A stretch of DNA of 64,000 bases from Mucilaginibacter lappiensis (GTDB lineage Bacteria; Bacteroidota; Bacteroidia; Sphingobacteriales; Sphingobacteriaceae): NCBI RefSeq assembly GCF_900155965.1, contig NZ_FTMG01000019.1:1-64000 (forward strand). Direction: 5' to 3'. The stretch's first letter is position 1. The number at the start of each line of letters is the position of its first letter. This document shows, in pieces, positions 53,755-61,538 of this stretch. The notes below the pieces were generated by a model, which worked only from the letters and a program-made list of their open reading frames with translations, did not search any database and had not been told where the DNA came from. The position numbers and the translations under genes were made by a program.

Positions 53755-54810
53755 TTAATCATTTCTATCCTTATCGTCAGTATGATCATTATGATTTATG
53801 AAACGCTCCAAATAATGTCGAGTTACATGCCTCATTTCTTTGAATAAAAATAAACTATCTTCCGATCTATCCAGAAATTCGCGCATTAGTGGATGCCCTG
53901 CCATCTCTAACGCACTTTCAAAAGTAGAAATGGCTCTTTTCGTTTGGATTGATGTTTTAAACGATTTTAAAGTCCTGTAAGTATCCAATCCTACTTCATA
54001 TAGCCAAGGAAAATCTTCTCTAAATAAACTCACCATCATAAGGAAACCCAAAAGTGGATCTTTTGATTCTTTTCCCATATGTAACATCTCTTCCACCATC
54101 ATAGGATGAACCCTCCGTCTTCTTCTGTTAAAGTTTGGGTCAACTCTATTTTCGATTCGAGAGGGTAATGCATCAAACATAATTTTTACTTCCTCAAAGA
54201 GTTTTGCAACAGCGTTTTCTTCAACAGATTCAGCGGCAACACCACTATTCTGATTATCAATAATTTCAATGCATCGAACTACAAATCCTTGAACAAGCGT
54301 TTTTACCTGCGTTTGGTCCGGATCTAGCCCAGGCACTTTCTTTACTAATGTCATGACTAAGTTTGTTACAGACTCAACATCTCCATCATTATTCTGAAAT
54401 TGGGCAAATGGCCCCGAAACGGCTACTCTTAATGGAATGCCGAGAGCAATTCCAAGTACCTTTTTATCTAATTTCCCTTTTGCTACACCAGCCTCATAAA
54501 GTATCCATGGCCGATCAACACTATGTTTGGTAAGTAAACAAACTACATCAGATGCCTCATCGATTTTATCCATAATTGCAGGATACCATTCTTCCCCATA
54601 TTCTATACCTTGTGTGCCTTTTCTATCCGAGGAGCGAAAGGATTTTAATGCCCCTGCACTGGCATTTCTTAGGAGGTTACTAAACTCTTCTGCTAAATCA
54701 CCATCTCTTGTGTCGTGGCTAATGAAAACTAAAGGAGCTTTAGAATTTATTATTAGTTCTTTGGATTCACTTTTATTGGTTGTTGAACTGGTTGTAGGTC
54801 TTTTAGCCAT
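53755..54810 (-). CDS. TIR-domain protein with helical C-terminal domain
   Basis: 351 residues. After a Ser/Thr-rich start the TIR domain (about 25-150) reads PLVFISHDTRDGDLAEEFSNLL, EASDVVCLLTKHSVDRPWILYEAG and GVAKGKLDKK. The Glu in LYEAG is in the place of the NADase catalytic Glu. The C-terminus has a RRRRRVHP stretch and helices. It follows the SLATT gene by 34 bases. Probably an NAD-consuming immune effector or signal maker. Confidence 0.88.
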   Translation of the reverse strand: MAKRPTTSSTTNKSESKELIINSKAPLVFISHDTRDGDLAEEFSNLLRNASAGALKSFRSSDRKGTQGIEYGEEWYPAIMDKIDEASDVVCLLTKHSVDRPWILYEAGVAKGKLDKKVLGIALGIPLRVAVSGPFAQFQNNDGDVESVTNLVMTLVKKVPGLDPDQTQVKTLVQGFVVRCIEIIDNQNSGVAAESVEENAVAKLFEEVKIMFDALPSRIENRVDPNFNRRRRRVHPMMVEEMLHMGKESKDPLLGFLMMVSLFREDFPWLYEVGLDTYRTLKSFKTSIQTKRAISTFESALEMAGHPLMREFLDRSEDSLFLFKEMRHVTRHYLERFINHNDHTDDKDRND

Positions 54811-54844
54811 GTAATTTAAGTTTTAACTTGATATTATGCTTGAT

Positions 54845-55741
54845 TCAAGTATCTTTTCTCGCATACCACTGTGTATGCTCCCTTGAAAAGGCATTCTCTG
54901 CATCTTTAACAAAATCTGAAAAGCCGTCTTCAGTTCTAACAGATTCGCTATCCCCCTTAATAATACCTATTTCTCGCGCGGTAAGGGTGTAAGATGTTGA
55001 CAGGTCGTGATATCTTTTTACTTGTGTCCATGTTACGATTGAGGCGGCTATAACAATAAAAGTATCAGCGGGTAAAAGTATATGAGGGTGAGAAATCTTA
55101 ACAACTAAGAAGCAAATTATCATCACATGAACAACAACCAATGTAACAAACCACGAGTTCCCAGCACGTTTGTTTTTGACTGCCTTAATAGCATACCATT
55201 TCCGCTGGTCATCAATTCTTTCGTTTCTATAAATTTCTTTTCTACTTTCCAAATCGAGGGACCTAATAAGAATCATCTTTGGAGTAACCGATTCTCTAAG
55301 TTCGCCTCCTGTATCTAAGTGTGACCCGAGACTTGAATTTTCTCGAAGAATTTCCTTTAGTTCCGACCTAAATGATGAGTTTACTAATTCATTATTCCCT
55401 TGGTCTTTATAAGGTTCAGCTTTCATCATATACCGCCAAGATCTTGTCTTTATAGACTCAGCAACGGCTCTTCCATTGTACCATATCTTATCAAATCTTT
55501 TATACGCTTGAAGGATTGTCAAACACAAGCTACCTAAAAAAAGAAAGATAGCATAGCTTGGCGCATTATCGATTTTCTCCGAATACATCGTAAGGATTGA
55601 ACCAATGACCAATAAAACAATATATCCTTTGATAATTGTTAAATGACCTTTTTGGGCTCTTAATGATGCAGTATTAGCTGCATCATACAACTCAGGTAAA
55701 TCCTCTGAAATAACCTTATAACGAATAGTCTCTGATTGCAT
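54845..55741 (-). CDS. SLATT-type four-helix membrane protein
   Basis: 298 residues. Two pairs of membrane helices (about 35-57, 66-84, 204-224, 228-248) with a cytosolic middle. N-terminal part LPELYDAANTASLRAQKGHL ... YNGRAVAESIKTRSWRYMM and C-terminal YHDLSTSYTLTAREIGIIKG ... FVKDAENAFSREHTQW match paired SLATT modules (DUF4231-like). Such proteins were predicted to be pore-forming effectors opened by nucleotide signals. It overlaps the ThsB-like gene by 26 bases, so the two are translationally coupled. Confidence 0.82.
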   Translation of the reverse strand: MQSETIRYKVISEDLPELYDAANTASLRAQKGHLTIIKGYIVLLVIGSILTMYSEKIDNAPSYAIFLFLGSLCLTILQAYKRFDKIWYNGRAVAESIKTRSWRYMMKAEPYKDQGNNELVNSSFRSELKEILRENSSLGSHLDTGGELRESVTPKMILIRSLDLESRKEIYRNERIDDQRKWYAIKAVKNKRAGNSWFVTLVVVHVMIICFLVVKISHPHILLPADTFIVIAASIVTWTQVKRYHDLSTSYTLTAREIGIIKGDSESVRTEDGFSDFVKDAENAFSREHTQWYARKDT

Positions 55742-56126
55742 TTACGATTGAGCTTGTATTCCATCCGACAACGATATTTGCAGCATTCTGTACTGCTGTT
55801 GGCATTCTTTGCGCTCCTCTTGGTATTATACCTATAATAGGCTTTGATAGGCTTTTTGCAAAATCAATTTCAAATTGTATCCATGAACTATAAGATACAT
55901 ATAATCCACCAAGTATAATTACACATTGAACAGGGCGAATTTGGTTTCTAATCTGTTCCTCCAGTTGGGAATTCGTCATATTATCAAAAGCCCTATCTAC
56001 TGGAACGCTATAATTTGCATAGATAAAGTTATTGGCGTTGTCAAGAAACTCAAACACTCTAAGGTACTCTTCAGATCGGTGCCATGCATGGCTAGCAAAC
56101 AGTCTGTATCGTTTTAATTCTGGCAT
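55716..56126 (-). CDS. ThsB-like TIR protein (MTH538 TIR-like)
   Basis: 136 residues, a complete single domain. RLFASHAWHRSEEYLRVFEFL, NYSVPVDRAFDNMTNSQLEEQI, YVSYSSWIQFEIDFAKSLSKPIIGI and NIVVGWNTSSIVNAIRDY fit the ThsB/MTH538 family closely. ThsB proteins of Thoeris sense phage and make a cyclic ADP-ribose-type signal. No SIR2-SLOG ThsA is present; the coupled SLATT gene takes the effector's place. First gene of the four-gene operon. Confidence 0.88.
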   Translation of the reverse strand: MPELKRYRLFASHAWHRSEEYLRVFEFLDNANNFIYANYSVPVDRAFDNMTNSQLEEQIRNQIRPVQCVIILGGLYVSYSSWIQFEIDFAKSLSKPIIGIIPRGAQRMPTAVQNAANIVVGWNTSSIVNAIRDYSL

Positions 56127-56187
56127 TAAATTATGGTTTAATGTGATGCGGTTTAATGCCCTAATATAACAATAATACCCTATTATG

Positions 56188-57135
56188 TTATTCTTTAATG
56201 AAAGCTTCTATTTTGTTAATGAGTTTCTGTTTGAAGTCGCTTGCATTAGACCAAACTATATGCTGATAGTTCCTTATATCGAAGTGCGCCTTACTCATTT
56301 CGTCTTCCCTGCATGTGTAAATCACTTTTTGACCTCTACCCAGAGCGTATCCCGCTTCGAAATAAACACCGCCACGATGGTAAGTAAAGTCAGCGATCGT
56401 GAACCGTGCCTTCTTTATTCCAGCTATTATCGCATCATTTAAAGTCTTATCTGAATCAACATGCTCTTCACTGACTACATAGTGATTAAAGCCGGTATTT
56501 GTCAAAGCTGGTTTAATAGCATCTTCCAATACCTCAAACATATCACTTACAAACGCCATCGCGATAAAGCAGACTTTCGACTTCTTACTTGCATTAATTT
56601 TAATAAGTTGACTTAAGCCTTTTACTGTCAACCTGTGACTTTTTATTGTTGTCGGATCTGGACTAGGGCTTGAAATCGTACGCTCTGATACATAACCTTG
56701 CTCTATAGTACTACTTAAATAAAAACTCCATTCATTAACGTTATAGAAATACATTTTAGCAATTATAATCTCTGTTGGCCTCTTTAATACTACTGTCTGT
56801 CCGTCGAAAGTGGTAAGACTTTGAATATATTCTAACACACTGTTCAATTTTTCATCAGGTGTAAGCACAACATAGTGACTTCTTATGAAAGCTTGTAGTT
56901 TTGTTTCATCATAAACCTCATACTGATCAAAGGTACTTCCATTAAAAAGCACGGCGAGTAAGCCGTGTAAGGTTCCTTTCAATGTCTTTCCAATTGGATT
57001 ATCATTCGTATACCAATTAAACGATGTATCAAGATTTATGGATTTGCATCTTATTCTATAACATGCGATAGTTTCATTACCTGTGCCAACCCGTGTAATA
57101 GTGCAGCCATAAGCTGTAAATAACTCTTCTAACAT
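56188..57135 (-). CDS. Nucleoside 2-deoxyribosyltransferase-like protein with unknown N-terminal domain
   Basis: 315 residues from ATG 57135 (MLEELFTAYG); the longer reading runs into the structured leader. The C-terminal domain (about 190-315) has SKVCFIAMAFVSDMFEVLE, DAIIAGIKKARFTIADFTYHRGGVYFEAGYALG and ARFTIADF-type motifs of the deoxyribosyltransferase/SLOG-neighbouring fold, with the catalytic Glu in YFEAG. The N-terminal 180 residues are unrecognised. Preceded by leader copy A. Likely a nucleotide-processing or nucleotide-sensing immune protein. Confidence 0.78.
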   Translation of the reverse strand: MLEELFTAYGCTITRVGTGNETIACYRIRCKSINLDTSFNWYTNDNPIGKTLKGTLHGLLAVLFNGSTFDQYEVYDETKLQAFIRSHYVVLTPDEKLNSVLEYIQSLTTFDGQTVVLKRPTEIIIAKMYFYNVNEWSFYLSSTIEQGYVSERTISSPSPDPTTIKSHRLTVKGLSQLIKINASKKSKVCFIAMAFVSDMFEVLEDAIKPALTNTGFNHYVVSEEHVDSDKTLNDAIIAGIKKARFTIADFTYHRGGVYFEAGYALGRGQKVIYTCREDEMSKAHFDIRNYQHIVWSNASDFKQKLINKIEAFIKE

Positions 57136-57158
57136 ATTACTAATATATAAAAAAATAC

Positions 57159-57236
57159 GAGTCTGCGAACCGCCTGCGAATAGAGGAGAGGATCTTTGTA
57201 GAGATAGCACGAAGTGCGGCTACAAAGAATGCTTCA
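57159..57236 (-). ncRNA. Structured leader, copy A
   Basis: In gene sense: TGAAGCATT, an outer stem CTTTGTAG/CTACAAAG (57220-57227 and 57194-57201), an inner hairpin GCAC-TTC-GTGC, then a conserved 22-base tail TTCGCAGGCGGTTCGCAGACTC (57180-57159) ending 24 bases before the ATG. The flanks are identical to copy B at 58087-58165 while both stems differ by compensating changes. Confidence 0.6.
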
Positions 57237-57246
57237 TAAGAAATCG

Positions 57247-58044
57247 TTAAGCTGATATTAGAGTTTGTTCTATCATATAAGCTACCTTATTCTGTGCCGT
57301 ACAGCTTTTTTCAATGCCTGGGTAAGTTATTTGAAACAACTTCTTCCATGTGCCATTGGCGCTTTTTGATGGGTGTGGGAAAGCTTTCAGTACGCCATTA
57401 AACGGAATGTTTAAGTCATCGTATGCCATAGCCGACTTCTTGCCATAGACTATAATGATATCGGGGTTGATCAGTTCTATTTCAGCTTGTAAGGTTCGTT
57501 TAAAGTTTATCGCAAGATCACCGGGGATTCTCTCCTTGTTTACGTTGTTCCTTTTTAGCCAAATTTTATTTATGTCCGTGATGTAAACGTTGAACTGATT
57601 GTTAAGCAAGGCATCGTGAAAATCCCAATATTCCTTTAACTGCTTGCGACAAGCGTCTAAATGAGTTGCGAAAGGGGTACTCAATAAAGTGTGCTCTTGA
57701 CTTACTTTAATCCGTTCATCATTGGGATTACGCAAAGGGTCTTCCGCGATTATAAAAGCACGTTTAGTGTTTCCTTCTTTGCTTACGTATATTGGTAAAT
57801 CTACGCCTAAGCAATAGTCTACAGATAGGTAGTTCAGATTGAACTTACCATCATCCGTTTGCGGTTTAATATTTTCCCTTAGGATATAAGGCGTCAAATA
57901 ATTAACGTGCGCCTCAAGATCATCTGCACAATCTTTAAAGAAATCATATGGGCTGTCGAACAATTCATCCGACATCAGGAATGAGTGCTGATAAGCCTTG
58001 ACAATTCCCTCTTTCATCTCGTTCGTAAATTCACAAAATTGCAT
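57247..58044 (-). CDS. Uracil-DNA-glycosylase-superfamily-like protein
   Basis: 265 residues. The UDG-fold pattern is visible: RAFIIAEDPLRNP near residue 90 in place of the water-activating loop, NVYITDINKIWLKRN, IELINPDIIIVYGKKSAMAY, and the C-terminal AFPHPSKSANGTW with the HPS motif. The catalytic details are divergent, so activity on uracil is uncertain. Preceded by leader copy B and followed by copy A. In this setting it may act on modified or foreign DNA. Confidence 0.65.
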   Translation of the reverse strand: MQFCEFTNEMKEGIVKAYQHSFLMSDELFDSPYDFFKDCADDLEAHVNYLTPYILRENIKPQTDDGKFNLNYLSVDYCLGVDLPIYVSKEGNTKRAFIIAEDPLRNPNDERIKVSQEHTLLSTPFATHLDACRKQLKEYWDFHDALLNNQFNVYITDINKIWLKRNNVNKERIPGDLAINFKRTLQAEIELINPDIIIVYGKKSAMAYDDLNIPFNGVLKAFPHPSKSANGTWKKLFQITYPGIEKSCTAQNKVAYMIEQTLISA

Positions 58045-58086
58045 GAGTATATGTGTATAGATGTGTAATATACTACTTAATCATAT

Positions 58087-58165
58087 GAGTCTGCGAACCG
58101 CCTGCGAATTGAACGAGGGTCTGTGAAGAGACAGCTGCAAAGCAGCGACTTCACAGAATGCTTCA
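58087..58165 (-). ncRNA. Structured leader, copy B
   Basis: Same architecture as copy A: TGAAGCATT, outer stem TCTGTGAAG/CTTCACAGA (58149-58157 and 58120-58128), inner hairpin GCTGC-TTT-GCAGC, tail identical over 22 bases (58108-58087). It ends 43 bases before the start of the UDG-like gene. Confidence 0.6.
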
Positions 58166-58436
58166 CAAGGCACTGGCGTTGCCTTTTGATTGCGTGGGGT
58201 AGTGCTATTGACTATTCAAAAGCTATGACAGTGATGAAGCCCGAGAGAAGCCGCAGGTGAGCAAAAGTTATAATGAGCGCCTGACTTTATAGATATTGAG
58301 TGTTGCAAGCGTTACCTGGTCGAACAGACCAAGTAAAAGCGTAGCATAAGCGAAAGGTATATAAAGACAGAGACAGCTCATGTTCTGAACGACTTTGCTA
58401 CCACAACAGGCATGACAGGCTGCTTCCTATAGGCAC

Positions 58437-58499
58437 AGGTGGGACATTTTCTTTAGAATTGGTATAGTGTAAAAGCCTATAAAGAAATAATGTCCACCT
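58437..58499. repeat. Long imperfect hairpin
   Basis: AGGTGGGACATTTTCTTTA pairs with TAAAGAAATAATGTCCACCT around a 20-base loop. It lies in the 660-base non-coding stretch between the UDG-like and HEPN-like genes; no gene is seen in that stretch. Confidence 0.6.
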
Positions 58500-58642
58500 A
58501 TAGAGCGTGGGTATGAAAGCAACGGAGTGAAATGTGTGCGTAGCACTTATTGAGCGATGTGAAGCCTGGCGTGATTTGTTGTTTCAGCTTATAAGTGAAG
58601 AACACCGCTCTTCCTGGTGTGTGGATGGCCTCTGCGTCCAGC

Positions 58643-58707
58643 CATAAGCACAGCTTACCTTTCCTGTTGTAAGCAACAGAAGCGGGAAAGGTAAGTGTGG
58701 GCTTATG
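58643..58707 (-). repeat. Strong extended hairpin at the 3' end of the HEPN-like gene
   Basis: Arms CATAAGC/GCTTATG, then CTTACCTTTCC/GGGAAAGGTAAG, and a closing hairpin CTGTTG-TAAG-CAACAG. It abuts the stop codon of the gene at 58708. There is no T tract on the minus strand, so it is not a classic terminator; a role in transcript stability or as a recombination site is possible. Confidence 0.65.
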
Positions 58708-59529
58708 TTACTCAGGGTTCAATATCGGTACAATGCTATGGAAATTAATCTCAGTTTCGTAGCAAAGTTCCGCTACGGCTTTGTACACAAGAAAGATATA
58801 GTCTGCGATACGTGAGATGATTTCCCTACCATTCGATTCATTAACAAAGATCACCTCCTCCTCTCCATACTTTTTTATTTCAAAAAAATCGTTGAAACAC
58901 TTTGGTAAAGCCTTTTTAATCTCCGGAGTTACAACAGATCGACTGTGAGTAACACAATGTCTGACTTCACTAAGCATTTCATACCACTGCTCGAAATCCA
59001 GGTCATAAATATTTTCCTTTTCAAACTCACGGAAAACGCTTGCGTTCGCTCTTAGTATGGATAGCAAATGTCGGTTGTTCTTCCTTTCCCCAAATCCTTT
59101 TAGAGCTTTGCGTATAGAGGCGAAAGTACTGCTATTAGTGTTTGTGTTTACAAACAACTGTAAGCTGCTTTTTAACCTAATGAGTTCAGCAACAAGACTG
59201 TAGAGAAAAGACTCTACAATCTCATAGGCTTGTGATACCTGAAATAGGCTTTCACGGCTAATAATCATGTCCACCTCATCGTTTAGGTTTAATCTGTGCA
59301 GCCTGTAATAGTCTGTGGACATAAATAAATTAGATTCCGCCTCCTTGTCCAGCGTTATATCTCTAAACGCTAGTCCGGAAGTCATAAGTTCATGACTTAT
59401 CGAACTTTCCTTTTCGATCCTGTCCTTTGTCTGGGTAACAAAGCTATTAAGAACATATAACCGCCCATTTATCCGGTTAAGTTCTGAGATCGCTTGTTTG
59501 AACGATTTTTCTATTTGGTTTAGTTCCAT
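58708..59529 (-). CDS. Helical protein with a possible HEPN motif
   Basis: 273 residues, nearly all helical. Near residue 195 is WYEMLSEVRHCVTHSRS, where Arg-x4-His fits the HEPN RNase motif. The preceding helix (VSQAYEIVESFLYSLVAELI) could be the first HEPN helix. No nucleotidyltransferase partner is adjacent. If HEPN, it would be an RNA-cutting toxin or effector; this is a motif-level guess. Followed by a strong hairpin at its stop codon. Confidence 0.5.
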   Translation of the reverse strand: MELNQIEKSFKQAISELNRINGRLYVLNSFVTQTKDRIEKESSISHELMTSGLAFRDITLDKEAESNLFMSTDYYRLHRLNLNDEVDMIISRESLFQVSQAYEIVESFLYSLVAELIRLKSSLQLFVNTNTNSSTFASIRKALKGFGERKNNRHLLSILRANASVFREFEKENIYDLDFEQWYEMLSEVRHCVTHSRSVVTPEIKKALPKCFNDFFEIKKYGEEEVIFVNESNGREIISRIADYIFLVYKAVAELCYETEINFHSIVPILNPE

Positions 59530-59592
59530 ATCCTAATTTAACGACAATTAAGGTTAACAAAAGAGGGCTTGTTTAGACAAGCCCTCTCGTTA

Positions 59593-59775
59593 TTACTTAT
59601 CAGACGGTGAGACTATCACCCAAATAGCGAAACCCAGTGTTCCCACTACGAAGATGCCCCTGGAAATAGCAGCCCATTCACTGAAGTCCGGTGTTAGATG
59701 GACTATAGATAATATGATATAAAGCACTGTACTCAAGACAAACCATATGATAAGTCGAAGTTTATTAGCAGACAT
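59593..59775 (-). CDS. Small two-helix membrane protein
   Basis: 60 residues. Two hydrophobic helices (LIIWFVLSTVLYIILSIV and GIFVVGTLGFAIWVIV) with a short charged loop. No family recognised. It lies between the HEPN-like gene and a lipoprotein on the same strand, about 35 bases after the lipoprotein start region. It could be a phage-type holin or a toxin, but nothing decides. Confidence 0.55.
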   Translation of the reverse strand: MSANKLRLIIWFVLSTVLYIILSIVHLTPDFSEWAAISRGIFVVGTLGFAIWVIVSPSDK

Positions 59776-59809
59776 ACGTGTTCTGATTGATGGTTAATAA
59801 CTACGATGA

Positions 59810-60634
59810 TTACTTTACTATCGGATAGACCTTCTCTACAAAGTACCTTCCAGCTATGTACTGAGAAAGCGATTTACTCACTCCATTATAGTCCAGGGTC
59901 TGCGTGTATGACGTAACTCCACCTCCCAAATCTTTTTGCTGAACTGTGGGCGATACCTTTGATATATCAAGTACCACGATGCTTTGGGGAGAGACGAATC
60001 CAGGAATAAGGCATGAAACCTGATATTGGCTAGTAAGTGTGATTGGGGTGCTGGCTTGAACCTCATATGATAAGAACTGCGAGTTCAGTGATCCAATCTT
60101 TGTTAAGGCATACTCTACGTTCATAAAATCCCCAGCTATCGTTTTAGAGGAGATGGCAGCAACATCACCTGTATTAACAGCATTGACTTTGACACTAATA
60201 GCTTTGTTGAATTGGTCTGATGTTAGAGATGTGTTCTGCTTTTTGATGGTAAGATAGCCACTCCATGACCAGTTTTGAGTTACGGTCTTGTAAAGGCTGG
60301 TACCATAGGTTAATGAGGTTGTTGCCGGTTGAGCAAGCGCACCCCTCGTAAACACCATCGTTAGGTTTGCACCCACAACGGTGACATTATTTATGCCACT
60401 ACCGCCTTGTACAGTTTCAACAGCTGCCTGGTAAACAGTCTTATCACAATCAGCATTGGCATTGAAAGAGGAGTACTCAACTACTAAAGAGTTTTCGTCA
60501 GCACCATCATGGATATACTTTGCATCAATAGCTTTACTTATTGGGGTTTGAGGTTTGGCTGGTGTATCGCTTTTTTTTGAGCATGAGGAGAGCATTAAGC
60601 CTGTAAGTGAGGCAAGGAGAAGGACTTTTTTCAT
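59810..60634 (-). CDS. Lipoprotein, unknown
   Basis: 274 residues. Signal with lipobox LSSC (Cys about 18), then a SKKSDTPAKPQTP linker. The mature part is rich in Thr, Ser and Val with beta-strand character, without a known motif. Surface-exposed lipoproteins of this type are common in Bacteroidota mobile elements. Its promoter region is occupied by the nested palindrome at 60718-60833. Confidence 0.65.
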   Translation of the reverse strand: MKKVLLLASLTGLMLSSCSKKSDTPAKPQTPISKAIDAKYIHDGADENSLVVEYSSFNANADCDKTVYQAAVETVQGGSGINNVTVVGANLTMVFTRGALAQPATTSLTYGTSLYKTVTQNWSWSGYLTIKKQNTSLTSDQFNKAISVKVNAVNTGDVAAISSKTIAGDFMNVEYALTKIGSLNSQFLSYEVQASTPITLTSQYQVSCLIPGFVSPQSIVVLDISKVSPTVQQKDLGGGVTSYTQTLDYNGVSKSLSQYIAGRYFVEKVYPIVK

Positions 60635-60717
60635 GTGTGTATCTTGTTTAGGTTACCGGGCAGCCTCTTCGGTAGGTTAATAAAGCACGAAAGCGCAGGA
60701 CTGAACTTAGTCTGAGC

Positions 60718-60833
60718 CTCGGAGGCACCTAGGAGAGCCTGTAAAGCAACAAACAAGTCTTCGCCCTACGCTTGCGCGTGGGCGTTGAACCTGCTTATTC
60801 TGCTTTACTGTGAAATTTCCTAGGTTTCCCGAG
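60718..60833. repeat. Nested palindrome between accessory genes
   Basis: CTCGG ... CCGAG, CCTAGGA/TCCTAGG and GTAAAGCA/TGCTTTAC (60741-60748 and 60801-60808) nest around a GC-rich hairpin CGCCCTACGC-TTG-CGCGTGGGCG (60762-60784). It fills most of the 310-base gap between two hypothetical genes. Confidence 0.75.
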
Positions 60834-60944
60834 AGCTGAACAAACAAAGCTTAACGCTTATATTTTAGTAAGATGGTATGTCTGTGTAATGGTATGTTGG
60901 CCGTTCCCTCCTTTGTTTATGCGAAGTTAGTAAACAGATTTCAG

Positions 60945-61454
60945 CTATGCTACTGACAACCGTTGTTTTCTTTGTGCTGCTGTCACCTTATGCTTGATCA
61001 GTTTGAAGGTGTGCTCCTTAAATGGACTATCCTCGATTACCTCATAAAGCTCAGAGCAGCTTGTAAGCACATAGTCCGTACTGATGCAATCTTCTATGTT
61101 GATGCCAGTCTGTTCAACAGCAGTAAGCTTGTAAAGCATGCGTATGAAACGAGAGGTAATATGAGCGTACTCACTGTCTCCTTGGAACAGCTCAAAGCCA
61201 AAGTGTATAGAGAGCCTATCAGCATCGTTGCATTCTAAACTAAGGTAGATTATTGGTGATATGACCTCGTGTACCTTACTGCCGAGGCTAATCTCTGATT
61301 TGATTTCCCTTTGTAGTGTGCAGCGTAGCTCGTGTTGTTCTACGGTAGCTATGAGCTGGGTAGCTGCCTTTAATAATTTAAAGTAAGCTGTCTTGACTGC
61401 CATGTTATAGGCTGACATAGCCTTTTTGCTTGTAGTGGTGCTTGGATTGTGCAT
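60945..61454 (-). CDS. Hypothetical helical protein
   Basis: 169 residues, no signal or membrane segment. Predicted helices dominate (AMSAYNMAVKTAYFKLLKAATQLIATVEQ), with a basic tail. No domain recognised. It is typical of the small unknown genes carried between structured spacers in this island. Confidence 0.55.
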   Translation of the reverse strand: MHNPSTTTSKKAMSAYNMAVKTAYFKLLKAATQLIATVEQHELRCTLQREIKSEISLGSKVHEVISPIIYLSLECNDADRLSIHFGFELFQGDSEYAHITSRFIRMLYKLTAVEQTGINIEDCISTDYVLTSCSELYEVIEDSPFKEHTFKLIKHKVTAAQRKQRLSVA

Positions 61455-61538
61455 TATCTATATATTTTAAGTGGGTTAGCATGGTTGGTTTACAGCAAGT
61501 GCTGATTGGGTGTAGCTTAATAGTCTAAGCTTATAAAA

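Noticed and set aside
57159..58165. Integron attC sites
   Set aside because: The conserved ends do not fit the RYYYAAC/GTTRRRY boxes, and no integron integrase is in the window.
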